NCBI GenBank assembly: GCA_035559435.1
Contig: DATMBC010000017.1
Span: forward strand, 75,848 to 129,962
Direction of reading: 5' to 3'
Length of the DNA: 54,115 bases
Source: a bacterium
GTDB lineage: Bacteria; Zixibacteria; MSB-5A5; WJJR01
Part shown: positions 1 to 9,292 of the stretch, piece after piece
Numbering within the stretch: position 1 is the stretch's first letter
Layout: each line of letters opens with the position of its first letter
Program-made: the position numbers and the translations under genes
The notes under the pieces: generated by a model
Seen by the model: the letters and a program-made list of their open reading frames with translations, nothing else
Told to the model about the DNA's origin: nothing
The model's database searches: none

Positions 1-522
1 CACGATGGTCACGTCGAGATTGTCGGTGTGGCGGCTGGCGAGCGCCAGCCAGTCGGCGGCCGCCTTGCTGGCGGCGTAGGGGCTGGTGGGACGCAACGGA
101 TCGCCGGTGCCGAAGGTCGCGCCCTTCGGCGCGGGGCCATAGACCTCATCCGATGACACGATGATGACCGAAACGTCATCCTGCTGCCGCGCGCCATCCA
201 GCAGCGTCTGGGTGCCCAGGACATTGGTGCGCACAAACCGCGCGGCATCCTCCAGCGACCGGTCGACGTGCGTTTCCGCGGCAAAGTGGACGACGAGATC
301 ATACCGCTCCGACCAGATGGCGCGCATCCCTTCGCGGTCGGCGATGTCGACTGGGACATGACGATGACGCGGATGCGACTTCGCCTCTTCCAGATTGTCC
401 AGTGAGCCGGCGTAGGTCAGGCAGTCGACATTGGTGATCCGGTCCTCCGGATGGCCGCGCAGCCAGTCGCGCACAAAGTGCGAGCCAAGGAATCCACAAC
501 CACCGGTCACCAGAAGATGCAT
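1..522 (-). CDS. rmlB: dTDP-glucose 4,6-dehydratase, partial (C-terminus outside window)
   Basis: Converts dTDP-glucose to dTDP-4-keto-6-deoxyglucose, the second step of dTDP-L-rhamnose synthesis. The 174 codons seen run to the left edge without a stop. The protein starts MHLLVTGGCGFLGSHFV, a Rossmann NAD-binding glycine motif. It continues with the family's AAETHVDRS block, the T/S-S-D-E-V-Y segment (VSSDEVYG) and the catalytic YxxxK (YAASK). It starts about 20 nt after the rmlC stop on the same strand, so it is the third gene of the rmlA-rmlC-rmlB operon. Only the N-terminal half is present, so the substrate domain cannot be checked. Family assignment is firm. Confidence 0.93.
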   Translation of the reverse strand, partial: MHLLVTGGCGFLGSHFVRDWLRGHPEDRITNVDCLTYAGSLDNLEEAKSHPRHRHVPVDIADREGMRAIWSERYDLVVHFAAETHVDRSLEDAARFVRTNVLGTQTLLDGARQQDDVSVIIVSSDEVYGPAPKGATFGTGDPLRPTSPYAASKAAADWLALASRHTDNLDVTIV

Positions 523-545
523 CGTCGGACTCGGATCAGGCGCGG

Positions 546-1013
546 TCAGCGCCGCCAATCGTAGGGGATGTCGTTGGCGTACGGGTCGAGGCGTTCCTCG
601 TCGGGATCCGCCGCGTCGTAGGACTCGGTCGGGCAGTTGATGCAGATCACGTCGATGTCGCCGATGTTCTTGAATCCGTGATAGACCAGATTCGGAATGA
701 CGATCAGCTGCGGCCGGTCGCCGTCGCAGAGCACTTCGTCAACTTGTCCGCGGGTCGGCGAATCGGGGCGCGGGTCATAGAGGGCAAAGCGCGCCTTCCC
801 CTGGATTATACAGAAGAAGTCGGTCTGCTTGCGGTGGAAATGCCAGGCCTTGACCACGCCGGGAAAGGCGGTGGTGACATAGACCTGCCCGAAGCGAATG
901 AACTCACGGTCATCGTGGCGAAGAATCTCGAAGAGGCGTCCGCGGTCATCGGGATGGACCGCCAGCGGGCGCACCGCGCTGCCATGGATGCGCGACGGCG
1001 TCGGGGTCGTCAT
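546..1013 (-). CDS. rmlC: dTDP-4-dehydrorhamnose 3,5-epimerase family cupin
   Basis: A 155-residue cupin of the RmlC family, which epimerises dTDP-4-keto-6-deoxyglucose at C3 and C5. Visible family features are the RGRLFEILR N-terminal strand, the KAWHFHRKQTDFFCIIQGKA core containing the catalytic-type His, YDPRPDSPT, and the LVYHGFKNIGD segment. It is shorter than the classic enzyme of about 180 residues, so a 3-epimerase or related sugar epimerase is possible. The ATG at 1013 overlaps the rmlA stop as ATGA, which fixes the start by translational coupling. The frame stays open upstream, but those codons lie inside rmlA. Confidence 0.87.
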   Translation of the reverse strand: MTTPTPSRIHGSAVRPLAVHPDDRGRLFEILRHDDREFIRFGQVYVTTAFPGVVKAWHFHRKQTDFFCIIQGKARFALYDPRPDSPTRGQVDEVLCDGDRPQLIVIPNLVYHGFKNIGDIDVICINCPTESYDAADPDEERLDPYANDIPYDWRR

Positions 1014-1819
1014 GCCGAGTTCCTCAGACGTTTGTTCACCCAGCGATCGAACGGGGGCCAGAAGACCTCGCGCGCCGTCGGCCCAAACCAGGTGCGTGCC
1101 GCCAGAAGCGAGGCATGGTGCAGCGATTCGACGGTGCCGGCATCGGTCCACCAGCCGGGCAGTGTGCCATAGGTAAGGGCGTCGTCCCGCAGGTACGAGT
1201 TGTTCACATCGGCGATCTCAAGTTCACCACGCCGGGAAGGACGCAGCCGGCGGATGCGATCAAACACCGACGCATCGAAGCAATAGACCCCGGTGACCGC
1301 AAAGGAGGAGGGCGGCCGCTGGGGCTTCTCGACAATGGCCGTCAACTTCTTCCCTTCGAACCGCGCCACGCCGAAGCGCTGCGGGTTGGCCACCTTCTTT
1401 AACAGGATGCGCGCGCCGATCCCCTGCTTGCGGTATCGCTCCAGCTCCGGGCGCAGACTCTCCTGGAGAATGTTGTCGCCGAGGATGACACAGAGCGGGC
1501 TGGCGGCGGCGAATTCCTCGGCGCAGGCCAGGGCCGCGGCGATCCCACCCTGCCCCTTCTGGTAGGTGAAAGACAAATGCCGGAAGCCGAATTCACGGCC
1601 ATCGCCGAGAAGGCGCAGGAAGTCGCCGGGATTCTGGCCGCCGGTGACTATCAGCACATCCCTGATGCCCGCCTCCAGGAGCGTCCGCAACGGATAAAAG
1701 ATCATCGGACGGTCCCAGATGGGCAGCAGATGTTTGTTGGTGATTTCCGTCAGCGGTCCGAGACGACGCCCCAGACCGCCGGCGAGAACCACTCCTTTGA
1801 TGGCACCTGTTTGGACCAC
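1010..1819 (-). CDS. rmlA: glucose-1-phosphate thymidylyltransferase
   Basis: Makes dTDP-glucose from dTTP and glucose-1-phosphate, feeding dTDP-rhamnose synthesis for surface polysaccharide. The 269-residue protein opens with the nucleotide-binding loop VVLAGGLGRRLGPLTE, then NKHLLPIWDRPMIFYPL, the metal-binding LGDNI, and a VEKPQRPPSSFAVTGVY block, all typical of RmlA. The usual GTRL is GRRL here. Translation probably begins at a GTG preceded by CGGAG about 6 nt upstream; the ATG overlapping it is out of frame. The enzyme is slightly shorter than the usual 290 residues. It is the first gene of the leftward rml operon. Confidence 0.92.
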   Translation of the reverse strand: MVQTGAIKGVVLAGGLGRRLGPLTEITNKHLLPIWDRPMIFYPLRTLLEAGIRDVLIVTGGQNPGDFLRLLGDGREFGFRHLSFTYQKGQGGIAAALACAEEFAAASPLCVILGDNILQESLRPELERYRKQGIGARILLKKVANPQRFGVARFEGKKLTAIVEKPQRPPSSFAVTGVYCFDASVFDRIRRLRPSRRGELEIADVNNSYLRDDALTYGTLPGWWTDAGTVESLHHASLLAARTWFGPTAREVFWPPFDRWVNKRLRNSA

Positions 1820-1998
1820 ATGGACTCCGGTTGGTAAGATAAAGCCGCCGGGGCGCTTGTGTCGAGGGGCGCCCGTCGCGATAATTTCGAGAACAAACCC
1901 CGTGGGACTTCGGTATCAGTAGCCAAGATGCGGCATTTGCCCGATCCGATCCGACACTCGGTCCGTACACTGTGCCCGAATCCGATAGGAGACCCCCG

Positions 1999-2649
1999 AT
2001 GATGCGACTCCAATGGCTGGCCCCGCTCGCGCTGCTGACTGCCGTCACCGCCCTCGCGCAACAGAAGAAAGAGCCACCCGGTCTGTCCGAACTGGAAATC
2101 GGCAAGACGGCGCCCGAATTCTCGCTGCCGGGCACCGATGGGAAGACTTACAGCTACAAGGACATTGCCGGCGAGAAGGGCACACTGGTCATCTTCACCT
2201 GCAATCATTGCCCCTATGCGGTCGCCTACCAGAAGCGGATCATCGATCTGACCGCCAGGTACAAGCCGCAGGGGATCGGCGTGGTGGCCATCTCCAGCAA
2301 CGATGCCAAGGCCTATCCGGATGACTCCTTCGCCAAGATGAAGGAACGCGCCGACTCGATGAAATACAACTTCCCCTACCTCTACGACGAATCGCAGGCG
2401 GTAGCGCTTCAATACGGCCCGAAGGTCACGCCGCACATCTTCCTGTTCGACGCCAAGGGGACGCTGGTCTACCGCGGGCGGATCGACGATTCGGCCAAGG
2501 AGAATGAAGTCAAGAAGCGGGAGTTGACCGATGCGCTTGACGCGCTCGTCGCCGGGCGGGGAATCCCGACCGCGACCACCACGGCCTTCGGTTGCTCGAT
2601 CAAGTGGCGCGCGGACGTCCTCGCGACGGGGAAGAAGTCTTCGTCATGA
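1999..2649 (+). CDS. exported thioredoxin-fold (AhpC/TSA-type) protein
   Basis: A 216-residue protein with a signal peptide (hydrophobic WLAPLALLTAVTALA after MMRLQ) followed by a peroxiredoxin/thioredoxin-like fold of the PRX-like family. The redox site is FTCNHCPYA, a CxxC motif where thioredoxins have WCGPC. TPHIFLFD is the cis-proline segment (VTP). Such proteins are probably envelope disulfide or peroxide enzymes; the substrate is unknown. The ATG at 1999 has AGGAGA 7 nt upstream and is the best start, although the frame is open further up. The stop overlaps the next start (ATGA), so the two thioredoxin-fold genes are co-translated. Confidence 0.85.
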   Translation: MMRLQWLAPLALLTAVTALAQQKKEPPGLSELEIGKTAPEFSLPGTDGKTYSYKDIAGEKGTLVIFTCNHCPYAVAYQKRIIDLTARYKPQGIGVVAISSNDAKAYPDDSFAKMKERADSMKYNFPYLYDESQAVALQYGPKVTPHIFLFDAKGTLVYRGRIDDSAKENEVKKRELTDALDALVAGRGIPTATTTAFGCSIKWRADVLATGKKSSS

Positions 2650-3212
2650 GCGTACGGAGCCCACTTCTGCGCGCCCTCGGCGTCCTGGGCGTGATCGTCC
2701 TGGTCGGTTGCGGGACACCCTCGACACCAACACCCGCGCCGCGGTCGAACGCCACCGCCACGGCCAACCCGACGGCCACCACGCCCACGGTGGTGGTCGG
2801 AGCGGTGCCACGGGTCGATTCGGTTCTGGAGGCCGTCAAAGGCAAATGGGTCTTGGTGAACGTCTGGGCGACCTGGTGCCGCCCCTGTGTGGTCGAAACG
2901 CCCGATCTGGTGGCATTGCATCAATCCCTGCGCGATAAGCCGTTCGCGTTGGTGGGCATCTCCGCCGATTTCATGACCTCGCCGACTGAGGCGGAAGCGG
3001 TCAAGAAGGTGCGCTCCTTCGCCGAGATGCACCGCATGGCTTACCCCAATATTATCTTCTCCGGCTCGACCGATGACCTGACGGCGCGCTTCCAGCTCTC
3101 CGGCACGATTCCGGCGTCCATTCTTTACAACCCCAAGGGGGAGGAAGTGGAGCGCTGGATCGGCCGTCTCGCCGAGTCCGACTTCGAGCGGATCCGCTCG
3201 CTGGTGTCGTAG
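2646..3212 (+). CDS. TlpA/ResA-like thioredoxin lipoprotein
   Basis: A 188-residue lipoprotein. The hydrophobic leader ends in the lipobox VLVGC, then comes a Thr/Pro/Ala linker to about residue 50. The TlpA-like fold carries the redox motif VWATWCRPCVVETP, with the later cis-Pro segment GTIPASI. Members of this family reduce disulfides in the periplasm, for example during cytochrome c maturation or oxidative repair; no cytochrome genes lie nearby. The start is fixed by the 4-nt overlap with the preceding exported thioredoxin-fold gene. The pair probably acts in the same compartment. Confidence 0.87.
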   Translation: MSVRSPLLRALGVLGVIVLVGCGTPSTPTPAPRSNATATANPTATTPTVVVGAVPRVDSVLEAVKGKWVLVNVWATWCRPCVVETPDLVALHQSLRDKPFALVGISADFMTSPTEAEAVKKVRSFAEMHRMAYPNIIFSGSTDDLTARFQLSGTIPASILYNPKGEEVERWIGRLAESDFERIRSLVS

Positions 3213-3309
3213 CGCGCGTCCAGGCGTAGCGGGTTCGGGCTGTCTTTGCGGTCAATCGGAGGATATCTTCGCTTCGGTCGTCCGCGGGTGTGCGCGGCCG
3301 GGGCATTCG

Positions 3310-4743
3310 ATGATGGCGCTTGAGGCAACGCTGTCCATCCGGACACGCGCGTGGTGGCGGTGGTTGGCCGCGATCGGCGCGCTGCAATTCGTCGCGGGAG
3401 TCGCCGCGGCTCGTTACGGCTGGCCGCTGGGACTGGCGCCGTTGGCCGCGCTGGCCCTCCTGCTCCCGCTATTATATCCGCGCCTTGGGCTCTTTCTGCT
3501 CATGGCCGCGATGTTCTCCAAGCACCCGCTCCCCGGCACGGATGGAATCTATGTCTCAGACGTGTTGTCCGTGCCGCTGATGGCCGGCGCGATCATGAAT
3601 CGGCTCGCCTCAACGACGCCGGGAGCCTGGAGGCGCAACCCGCTGTTCGCGCCGTTAGCGGCGCTGGCGGTGTACTTTGGCCTGACAGTCGTCTGGGCGC
3701 CATACACCATACCGGCCCTCATCAACTGGGCCCGCCACCTGCAGTTGATCGCCCTCACATTGATCATCCTCGACCAGGTGGCGGAAGAGGACATCGGACG
3801 GATCCTGTTGCTCATGCTCGCCGCGACGATCGTGATCTCGTTATCCACCATCGCGGAGTTCGTCGCCAGCGGCGGACGGGAGCGTGTCTTCGGGCCCGCC
3901 GGCTGGTTTTTCAACACCTTCCTGTCGATGGCGATGATCCACGCCAGTGTCGGCGCGATCGTGTCGGCCCGTCGGTCCGCGCGACTGTGGTGGATCGCGG
4001 CGGCCGGCATCAGTTTTCTGGGGCTGATCGCCACTCAGACGCGCTCGGCGATGTTGCAGGCGCTGCTGGGGATCATCGTGGTCGTGGTGTCGACCTGGAT
4101 CTGGTCGCGCCGCCGGCATGTGCCGAAGCTCCGTCGCCGCATCGTCGTTCTGGTCGCGGTGACCACGGCCATGATCCTGATCTTTCTGTTCGGACAGATC
4201 GTGTTGTTTGAGACGGCCTCACAACGGGTGGAGCAGGCGATCGAAGGCCGTTCGAACACCATTTTCATCCGTCTGTTGTTGTGGAAGATGGGATGGGCGG
4301 TGTTCACTGACTCGCCGATCTTCGGCGTGGGCCTCGGGCAGGCCAGCCGCTGGAGCGACCGGTTCGACTTCTTTCACCTCGATCCCGCCTCGCCGCGCGC
4401 CGGCGGGCTGGGCGTCCACAACGATGCCATTACCTACCTGGCCGAGACGGGAATCATCGGGACTTTTCTTATCCTTTGGATGTTCTGGCGACTGGTGAAG
4501 ATGGGGTGGGAACTGTTGGGGCGAGCGCGCGACGAACAACAATTGCGCGCGCTGCTGATCCTGGCCGGACCGGTCGGAGCGATCATCTGCCACTACTTCT
4601 ATTCGGCCTACCTGTTCTACTCAATCGGCGGGATGGTGGTCTCGTTCTATTTTGGGATGATGGCCAAGATGTATGTCCAGCGCGTCCACTCGGAGCCGCC
4701 AAACCTGCCGGCGCGCGTCTCGGATGCTTTGCCCGTCGCATAA
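3310..4743 (+). CDS. O-antigen ligase/polymerase-like polytopic membrane protein
   Basis: A 477-residue integral membrane protein with roughly ten to twelve hydrophobic segments, including LAPLAALALLLPLLYP near the N-terminus. A long extracytoplasmic loop lies between the last helices. That loop carries the Wzy/WaaL-type signature: RSNTIFIRLLLWKMGW, then GVGLGQ and GLGVHNDAITYLAETGIIG. This fits the Wzy_C/O-antigen ligase superfamily, which joins or polymerises glycans on undecaprenyl-linked carriers. The rml operon next door, on the other strand, fits a surface-polysaccharide role. Ligase and polymerase cannot be told apart from sequence. Two adjacent ATG codons at 3310 and 3313 are possible starts and neither has a strong Shine-Dalgarno. 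Confidence 0.82.
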   Translation: MMALEATLSIRTRAWWRWLAAIGALQFVAGVAAARYGWPLGLAPLAALALLLPLLYPRLGLFLLMAAMFSKHPLPGTDGIYVSDVLSVPLMAGAIMNRLASTTPGAWRRNPLFAPLAALAVYFGLTVVWAPYTIPALINWARHLQLIALTLIILDQVAEEDIGRILLLMLAATIVISLSTIAEFVASGGRERVFGPAGWFFNTFLSMAMIHASVGAIVSARRSARLWWIAAAGISFLGLIATQTRSAMLQALLGIIVVVVSTWIWSRRRHVPKLRRRIVVLVAVTTAMILIFLFGQIVLFETASQRVEQAIEGRSNTIFIRLLLWKMGWAVFTDSPIFGVGLGQASRWSDRFDFFHLDPASPRAGGLGVHNDAITYLAETGIIGTFLILWMFWRLVKMGWELLGRARDEQQLRALLILAGPVGAIICHYFYSAYLFYSIGGMVVSFYFGMMAKMYVQRVHSEPPNLPARVSDALPVA

Positions 4744-4877
4744 TGACGTATCGGCCCGCATGAATCGCAGGGACCGGACCAAGCGTGCGCACCGAGTCTC
4801 CGGTGTATGCTTCATCGACGACGGTTGCGACACCGAGTTGGAACGGCGGGAAATCCCGACGACGCGCACGGATCGCG

Positions 4878-7472
4878 TCAGCGGATTGTCTGGTCGGATG
4901 GCCAGCGCACCAGCCGCATCTCCCATGGGTTGGTCATGGCGTGGTGGGCGGGCAACACGCGCACGGAGTAGCCATAGCGCCCGCTGCGCTTGCGGGAGGT
5001 CGTGCCGCTGAAGGCGAATGTCCCGTTGCCGAGATCGTGGACTTCCGGCAACGGGATCGGAGTGGCGTCTTTGATCTGATCGCTGGCGTCCAGTTTGCCG
5101 AAATACAGCTCGACACGGACATCGCGCGGGGTGAGCGCGCCGAGGAAGACGGTGGCGGTGACGCCGACCGCCTGGCCGACGCTGACCCGGCCGCCGTCGT
5201 GCGCCGCCACCTTGAGGATCGCCACCTGGCCCCAGTGACGGCGGACGTGCTCCTTCCAGTCGCTGTAGGCGGTCAGCGATTCACGGTTGCCGCTCAGACG
5301 GTCGCAATCGGAGATGGCCGGCACGTAGAAGCGCTCGGTGTACTCGCGGATCATCCGGTTGGCGTTGTAACGCGGGCAGAGGGCGCGCATCGACGATTTC
5401 ATCCGGGCAATCCAGCCGCGCGGCAGATTGTCGGTGCCACGGTCATAGAACAGCGGCACAATCTCCTCTTCGAGCAAATCATAGAGGGCGTCGGCTTCGA
5501 TCTGATCCTGCAGGTTCCAATCGGTGTATTCCTCGCCGGAGCCGATCGCCCAGCCGCGGTCGCGCGCGTAGGCCTCGTCCCACCACCCGTCGAGGACGCT
5601 GGCATTGAGACCCCCGTTGAAGACCACCTTCATGCCGCTGGTGCCACAGGCTTCCATCGGACGGCGCGGCGTGTTCAGCCACAGATCCACGCCCTGCACC
5701 AGACTGCGGGCCAACGAAATCTCGTAGTCTTCCAGAAAGACCACGCGGCGGCGCAGCTCGGGCTGGTGGGCGAAGTGGATGATCTCCCGAATCAGGTCCT
5801 TACCGGTTTGGTCGTGCGGATGCGCCTTGCCGGCGATCAACAGTTGGACGGGACGGGTCTCCGACATCAGGATCCGTTTGAGCCGTTCCCGGTCGCGTAA
5901 GAGGAGGGTTGCGCGCTTGTAGGGCGCGAAGCGGCGCGCGAAACCGATGGTGAGCGCCTGCGGGTTGAGCGCTTCGCGGGCGGCATGGATTTCGTGATCG
6001 AGCGCTCCGCGCTGTTCGTATTGGTTCACCAGCCGGCGGCGCGCGGCCGCCACCAGTTTCTCGCGGCGACGCTCGTGCGTGCGCCAAAGCTCCTCATCGG
6101 GAATCTGCTCGATGCGCTCCCAGATGGTCTGATCGGCCGGCTGCGAACTCCACGCGGGTCCCAGATAGCGGTCGAACAACTCCGACATTTCCTGTGAAAT
6201 CCACGAGCGGGTGTGCACGCCGTTGGTGATCGGGACCACGGGCACTTCCTCGACCGGGACTTCCGGCCAGCCGCGTTCGACCATGCGACGCGAGACTTTG
6301 GCGTGCAGGCGCGACACCGCATTGGCGCGGTAGGACATGTTCAGGGCCAGCGACATCATGTTGAACGGCGCATGGCGGTCGTTGGGATCCAGATGCCCCA
6401 GCGCCATGAAATCATTCCAGGCCATGCCCATCTGCTTGACGAACTCCCCGAAGTAGTTCTGCATCATCGGTTCGGGGAACTGATCGATTCCGGCGGGCAC
6501 GGGCGTGTGCGTGGTAAAGACCGTGGTCTTGCGCACTACCTCCAGCGCGTGCGGCAACGCGAAGTTGTGCTCGGTCACCAGCGCGCGGACCCGCTCCAGA
6601 ACGGAGAAGGCGCTGTGGCCTTCGTTGAGATGGCAGACCGAGCAACGGAAGCTGAGCGCCTGGACGGCGCGGATGCCGCCGACGCCCAGCACAATCTCCT
6701 GCTGAATGCGCCGCTCGGTGTCGCCGCCGTACAGTTCGGCGGTGATCTGACGGTCCTCGACGGAGTTTTCCGGCACGTTGGTATCCAACAGGATCACGCG
6801 CACCCGCCCCACCTGCACATCCCAGACCTGCGCGACCACGGCGCGGCGGGGGAATTCGAGGCGGATCTTCAGCGGCTGGCCCTCGGCACCGATCAGGTGC
6901 CGCATCGGCATGTTGTAGAAATCGTTGTCGTTGTACCGTTCCTGCTGCCAACCGTCAGCGTTGAGATATTGCGTGAAATAGCCGCGTTGATAAAGCAGTC
7001 CGACCCCGATCAGCGGGATGCCCAGTTCGCTGGCCGACTTCATATGATCGCCGGCCAACAGGCCGAGGCCGCCGGAGTAGATCGGCATGCACTCGGTGAG
7101 GCCGTATTCGGCCGAGAGGTAGACGATGCGCGGCTGATCGACCGGGCCGTGCGATTTCGCATACCAGGTCGCCGCGGACCTGTACTCTTTGAACTGAGCC
7201 GCGAGCCGGTCCAATTGCGCGAGGAAACCCTCGTCGTGCTGCAATTCATCGAGCCGTTCCTGCTGCATGGCGCCGAGCATGGCAACGGGGTTGTGATGGG
7301 CCTGTTCCCAGAGATCGGCGTCCATGCGACGGAACAATTGAATGGCTTCGGGGTGCCAGGACCACCAAAGGTTGTAAGCGATCATGATCAGATCGGACAA
7401 CCGCTCGGGAACCCGGGGCTGGACATCGATGGTGTGCAGGGCTTTCATGGCGTAAACGCAGCGGGCGGCCAT
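4878..7472 (-). CDS. glgP: alpha-glucan (glycogen) phosphorylase
   Basis: A GT35 phosphorylase of 864 residues that releases glucose-1-phosphate from alpha-1,4-glucans. It matches the divergent 'alpha-glucan family phosphorylase' group (Thermotoga/Mycobacterium type) rather than E. coli GlgP. Visible blocks are AYNLWWSWHPEA near residue 35, LSAEYGLTECMPIYSGGLG, CHLNEGHSAF, RFAPYKRATLL, and the PLP-lysine motif EACGTSGMKVVFNGG with Lys at about 615. The ATG at 7472 has GGAGAGG 9 nt upstream; MKALHTIDV at 7448 is an alternative start without a clear ribosome site. The gene lies 58 nt downstream of pckA on the same strand, so a central-carbon/storage operon is possible. Confidence 0.93.
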   Translation of the reverse strand: MAARCVYAMKALHTIDVQPRVPERLSDLIMIAYNLWWSWHPEAIQLFRRMDADLWEQAHHNPVAMLGAMQQERLDELQHDEGFLAQLDRLAAQFKEYRSAATWYAKSHGPVDQPRIVYLSAEYGLTECMPIYSGGLGLLAGDHMKSASELGIPLIGVGLLYQRGYFTQYLNADGWQQERYNDNDFYNMPMRHLIGAEGQPLKIRLEFPRRAVVAQVWDVQVGRVRVILLDTNVPENSVEDRQITAELYGGDTERRIQQEIVLGVGGIRAVQALSFRCSVCHLNEGHSAFSVLERVRALVTEHNFALPHALEVVRKTTVFTTHTPVPAGIDQFPEPMMQNYFGEFVKQMGMAWNDFMALGHLDPNDRHAPFNMMSLALNMSYRANAVSRLHAKVSRRMVERGWPEVPVEEVPVVPITNGVHTRSWISQEMSELFDRYLGPAWSSQPADQTIWERIEQIPDEELWRTHERRREKLVAAARRRLVNQYEQRGALDHEIHAAREALNPQALTIGFARRFAPYKRATLLLRDRERLKRILMSETRPVQLLIAGKAHPHDQTGKDLIREIIHFAHQPELRRRVVFLEDYEISLARSLVQGVDLWLNTPRRPMEACGTSGMKVVFNGGLNASVLDGWWDEAYARDRGWAIGSGEEYTDWNLQDQIEADALYDLLEEEIVPLFYDRGTDNLPRGWIARMKSSMRALCPRYNANRMIREYTERFYVPAISDCDRLSGNRESLTAYSDWKEHVRRHWGQVAILKVAAHDGGRVSVGQAVGVTATVFLGALTPRDVRVELYFGKLDASDQIKDATPIPLPEVHDLGNGTFAFSGTTSRKRSGRYGYSVRVLPAHHAMTNPWEMRLVRWPSDQTIR

Positions 7473-7530
7473 CCCGGCCGCCCTCTCCTATATCCCAAGT
7501 GTCGGCAGGGTTTGCGCCCGCCTGAATGAA

Positions 7531-9147
7531 CTACGCTTTCGGTCCGGCTTGGGCAATTTCATCGGAAACGCCGCTGGTGAACTGAGCAAAGTTGTCGCGG
7601 AAGCGCCTGCCCAGCGCCGCTGCCGCCTCATCGTACCGGTTCGGATCGGGCCAGGTGCGCCGCGGATCGAGAATCTCCGCGGGCACGCCGGGGCAGGACT
7701 GCGGCACGGCAAAGTCAAACACCGGGTGATTCACGGTCGGCACCGAGGCCAGCCGGCCGCCCAGCGCCGCTTTGATCATCGCGCGCGTATAGCCGATCTT
7801 GATGCGCGACCCGACGCCATAGGCCCCGCCGCTCCAGCCGGTATTGACCAGCCAGACATGCGACTTGTGCTTCCGGATCCGTTCGGCCAGCAGTTTTGCG
7901 TACACCGTCGGATGCAGCGCCATGAATGGCGCGCCGAAACAAACTGAAAACGTCGCCTGCGGCTCCTTGCCCAACCCCTTCTCCGTGCCTCCCAGTTTGG
8001 CGGTGTACCCGGAGATGAAGTAATACATTGCCTGGGCCGGGGTCAACTTGGCAATCGGCGGCAGCACGCCAAACGCGTCGGCGGAGAGGAACATGATGTT
8101 GTCCGGATGGCCGGCGCATCCCGAGGGCACCGCGTTGGCGATGTGCGTCAGCGGGTAGGCCGCGCGCGTGTTCTCGGTGATGGCATCGTCGTCGAGGTTG
8201 AGACGGCGCGACGTGGCGTCGATCACGACGTTTTCCAGGATAGTGCCGAAGCGGCGCGTGCAGGCGTAAATGTCGGGCTCGGCATCGGCGGACAGGCGGA
8301 TCACCTTGGCGTAGCAGCCGCCTTCGAAGTTGAAGATGCCGTCGTCGGACCACCCGTGCTCGTCATCGCCGACCAGCGCCCGCTCGGGATCGGCGGAGAG
8401 ACTGGTCTTGCCGGTGCCGGACAATCCGAAGAAGAGCGCAACGTCGCCGCCCTTGCCGACGTTGGCCGAGCAGTGCATCGGCATGACGTTGTTGAACGGC
8501 AGGATGTAGTTCATCGCCGTAAACACCGACTTTTTGATCTCGCCGGCGTAACTGGTGCCGCCGATGATGACCAGACGGCGGGTCATGTCGAGGATGACAA
8601 AGGTCTCGGAGTTGGTGCCGTCGACATCGGGGTTGGCGTGGAAATGCGGCGCGTGCACAATGGTGAAGTCGGGGGCGAAGGTCGGCAGCTCGTCGGCGTG
8701 CGGGCGCAGAAAGAGCGTGCGCGCGAACAGACTGTGCCAGGCGTTTTCGCAGATCACGCGCACGCGCAGACGGTGCTTGGGATCGGCGCCGGCGTAGAGA
8801 TCCTGCACATAGAGATCCTGCCCCTGCAAATAGGCGAGCACCTTGCGGTAGAGCGATTCGAAGCGGCCGGGATCGAAGGGCCGATTGACCTTCCCCCACC
8901 AGACATGGGGATGCGTCGTCGCGTCATCGACCAGAAATTTGTCGTTGGCGGAGCGGCCGGTGTGATGGCCGGTGCGCACAACCAACGGACCGGACAACGC
9001 CATCATCCCCTCGCGGCGGCGGATGACTTCCTCGTAGAGGGCCGGCGTGACGAGGTTGGCGTAGATGCGGCCGATGTTGTGCAGGCCCAGCGCCTTGAGA
9101 CCGTTGAACACGTGAGTATCGGACGCCAGGTGCTGTTGGTCGAGCAT
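7531..9147 (-). CDS. pckA: phosphoenolpyruvate carboxykinase (ATP)
   Basis: Catalyses oxaloacetate + ATP to PEP + CO2 + ADP, the entry to gluconeogenesis. The 538-residue enzyme has RTGHHTGRSANDKF, the PEPCK block FALSGTGKT-type FFGLSGTGKTSLSADPER (kinase-1a), GDDEHGWSDDGIFNFEGGCY (kinase-2/metal site) and GGAYGVGSRIKIGYTR. These are diagnostic of the ATP-dependent class. The start MLDQQH at 9147 has AAGGAGA 7 nt upstream; longer in-frame starts lack one. The gene precedes glgP on the same strand, joining gluconeogenesis with glucan turnover. Confidence 0.96.
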   Translation of the reverse strand: MLDQQHLASDTHVFNGLKALGLHNIGRIYANLVTPALYEEVIRRREGMMALSGPLVVRTGHHTGRSANDKFLVDDATTHPHVWWGKVNRPFDPGRFESLYRKVLAYLQGQDLYVQDLYAGADPKHRLRVRVICENAWHSLFARTLFLRPHADELPTFAPDFTIVHAPHFHANPDVDGTNSETFVILDMTRRLVIIGGTSYAGEIKKSVFTAMNYILPFNNVMPMHCSANVGKGGDVALFFGLSGTGKTSLSADPERALVGDDEHGWSDDGIFNFEGGCYAKVIRLSADAEPDIYACTRRFGTILENVVIDATSRRLNLDDDAITENTRAAYPLTHIANAVPSGCAGHPDNIMFLSADAFGVLPPIAKLTPAQAMYYFISGYTAKLGGTEKGLGKEPQATFSVCFGAPFMALHPTVYAKLLAERIRKHKSHVWLVNTGWSGGAYGVGSRIKIGYTRAMIKAALGGRLASVPTVNHPVFDFAVPQSCPGVPAEILDPRRTWPDPNRYDEAAAALGRRFRDNFAQFTSGVSDEIAQAGPKA

Positions 9148-9292
9148 GGGATGGTCTCCTTGATGGCCCAAGCCGACGACCGGCTCATGGCGGGCGGGAA
9201 TCTACCAAGTGAAGCGGAGCAAAATCTATCGGAGATTCCCGGCGAAAAGGCCCACGTCCGACGGCGGACGCCACAGGCAACGTCGCGGGCCG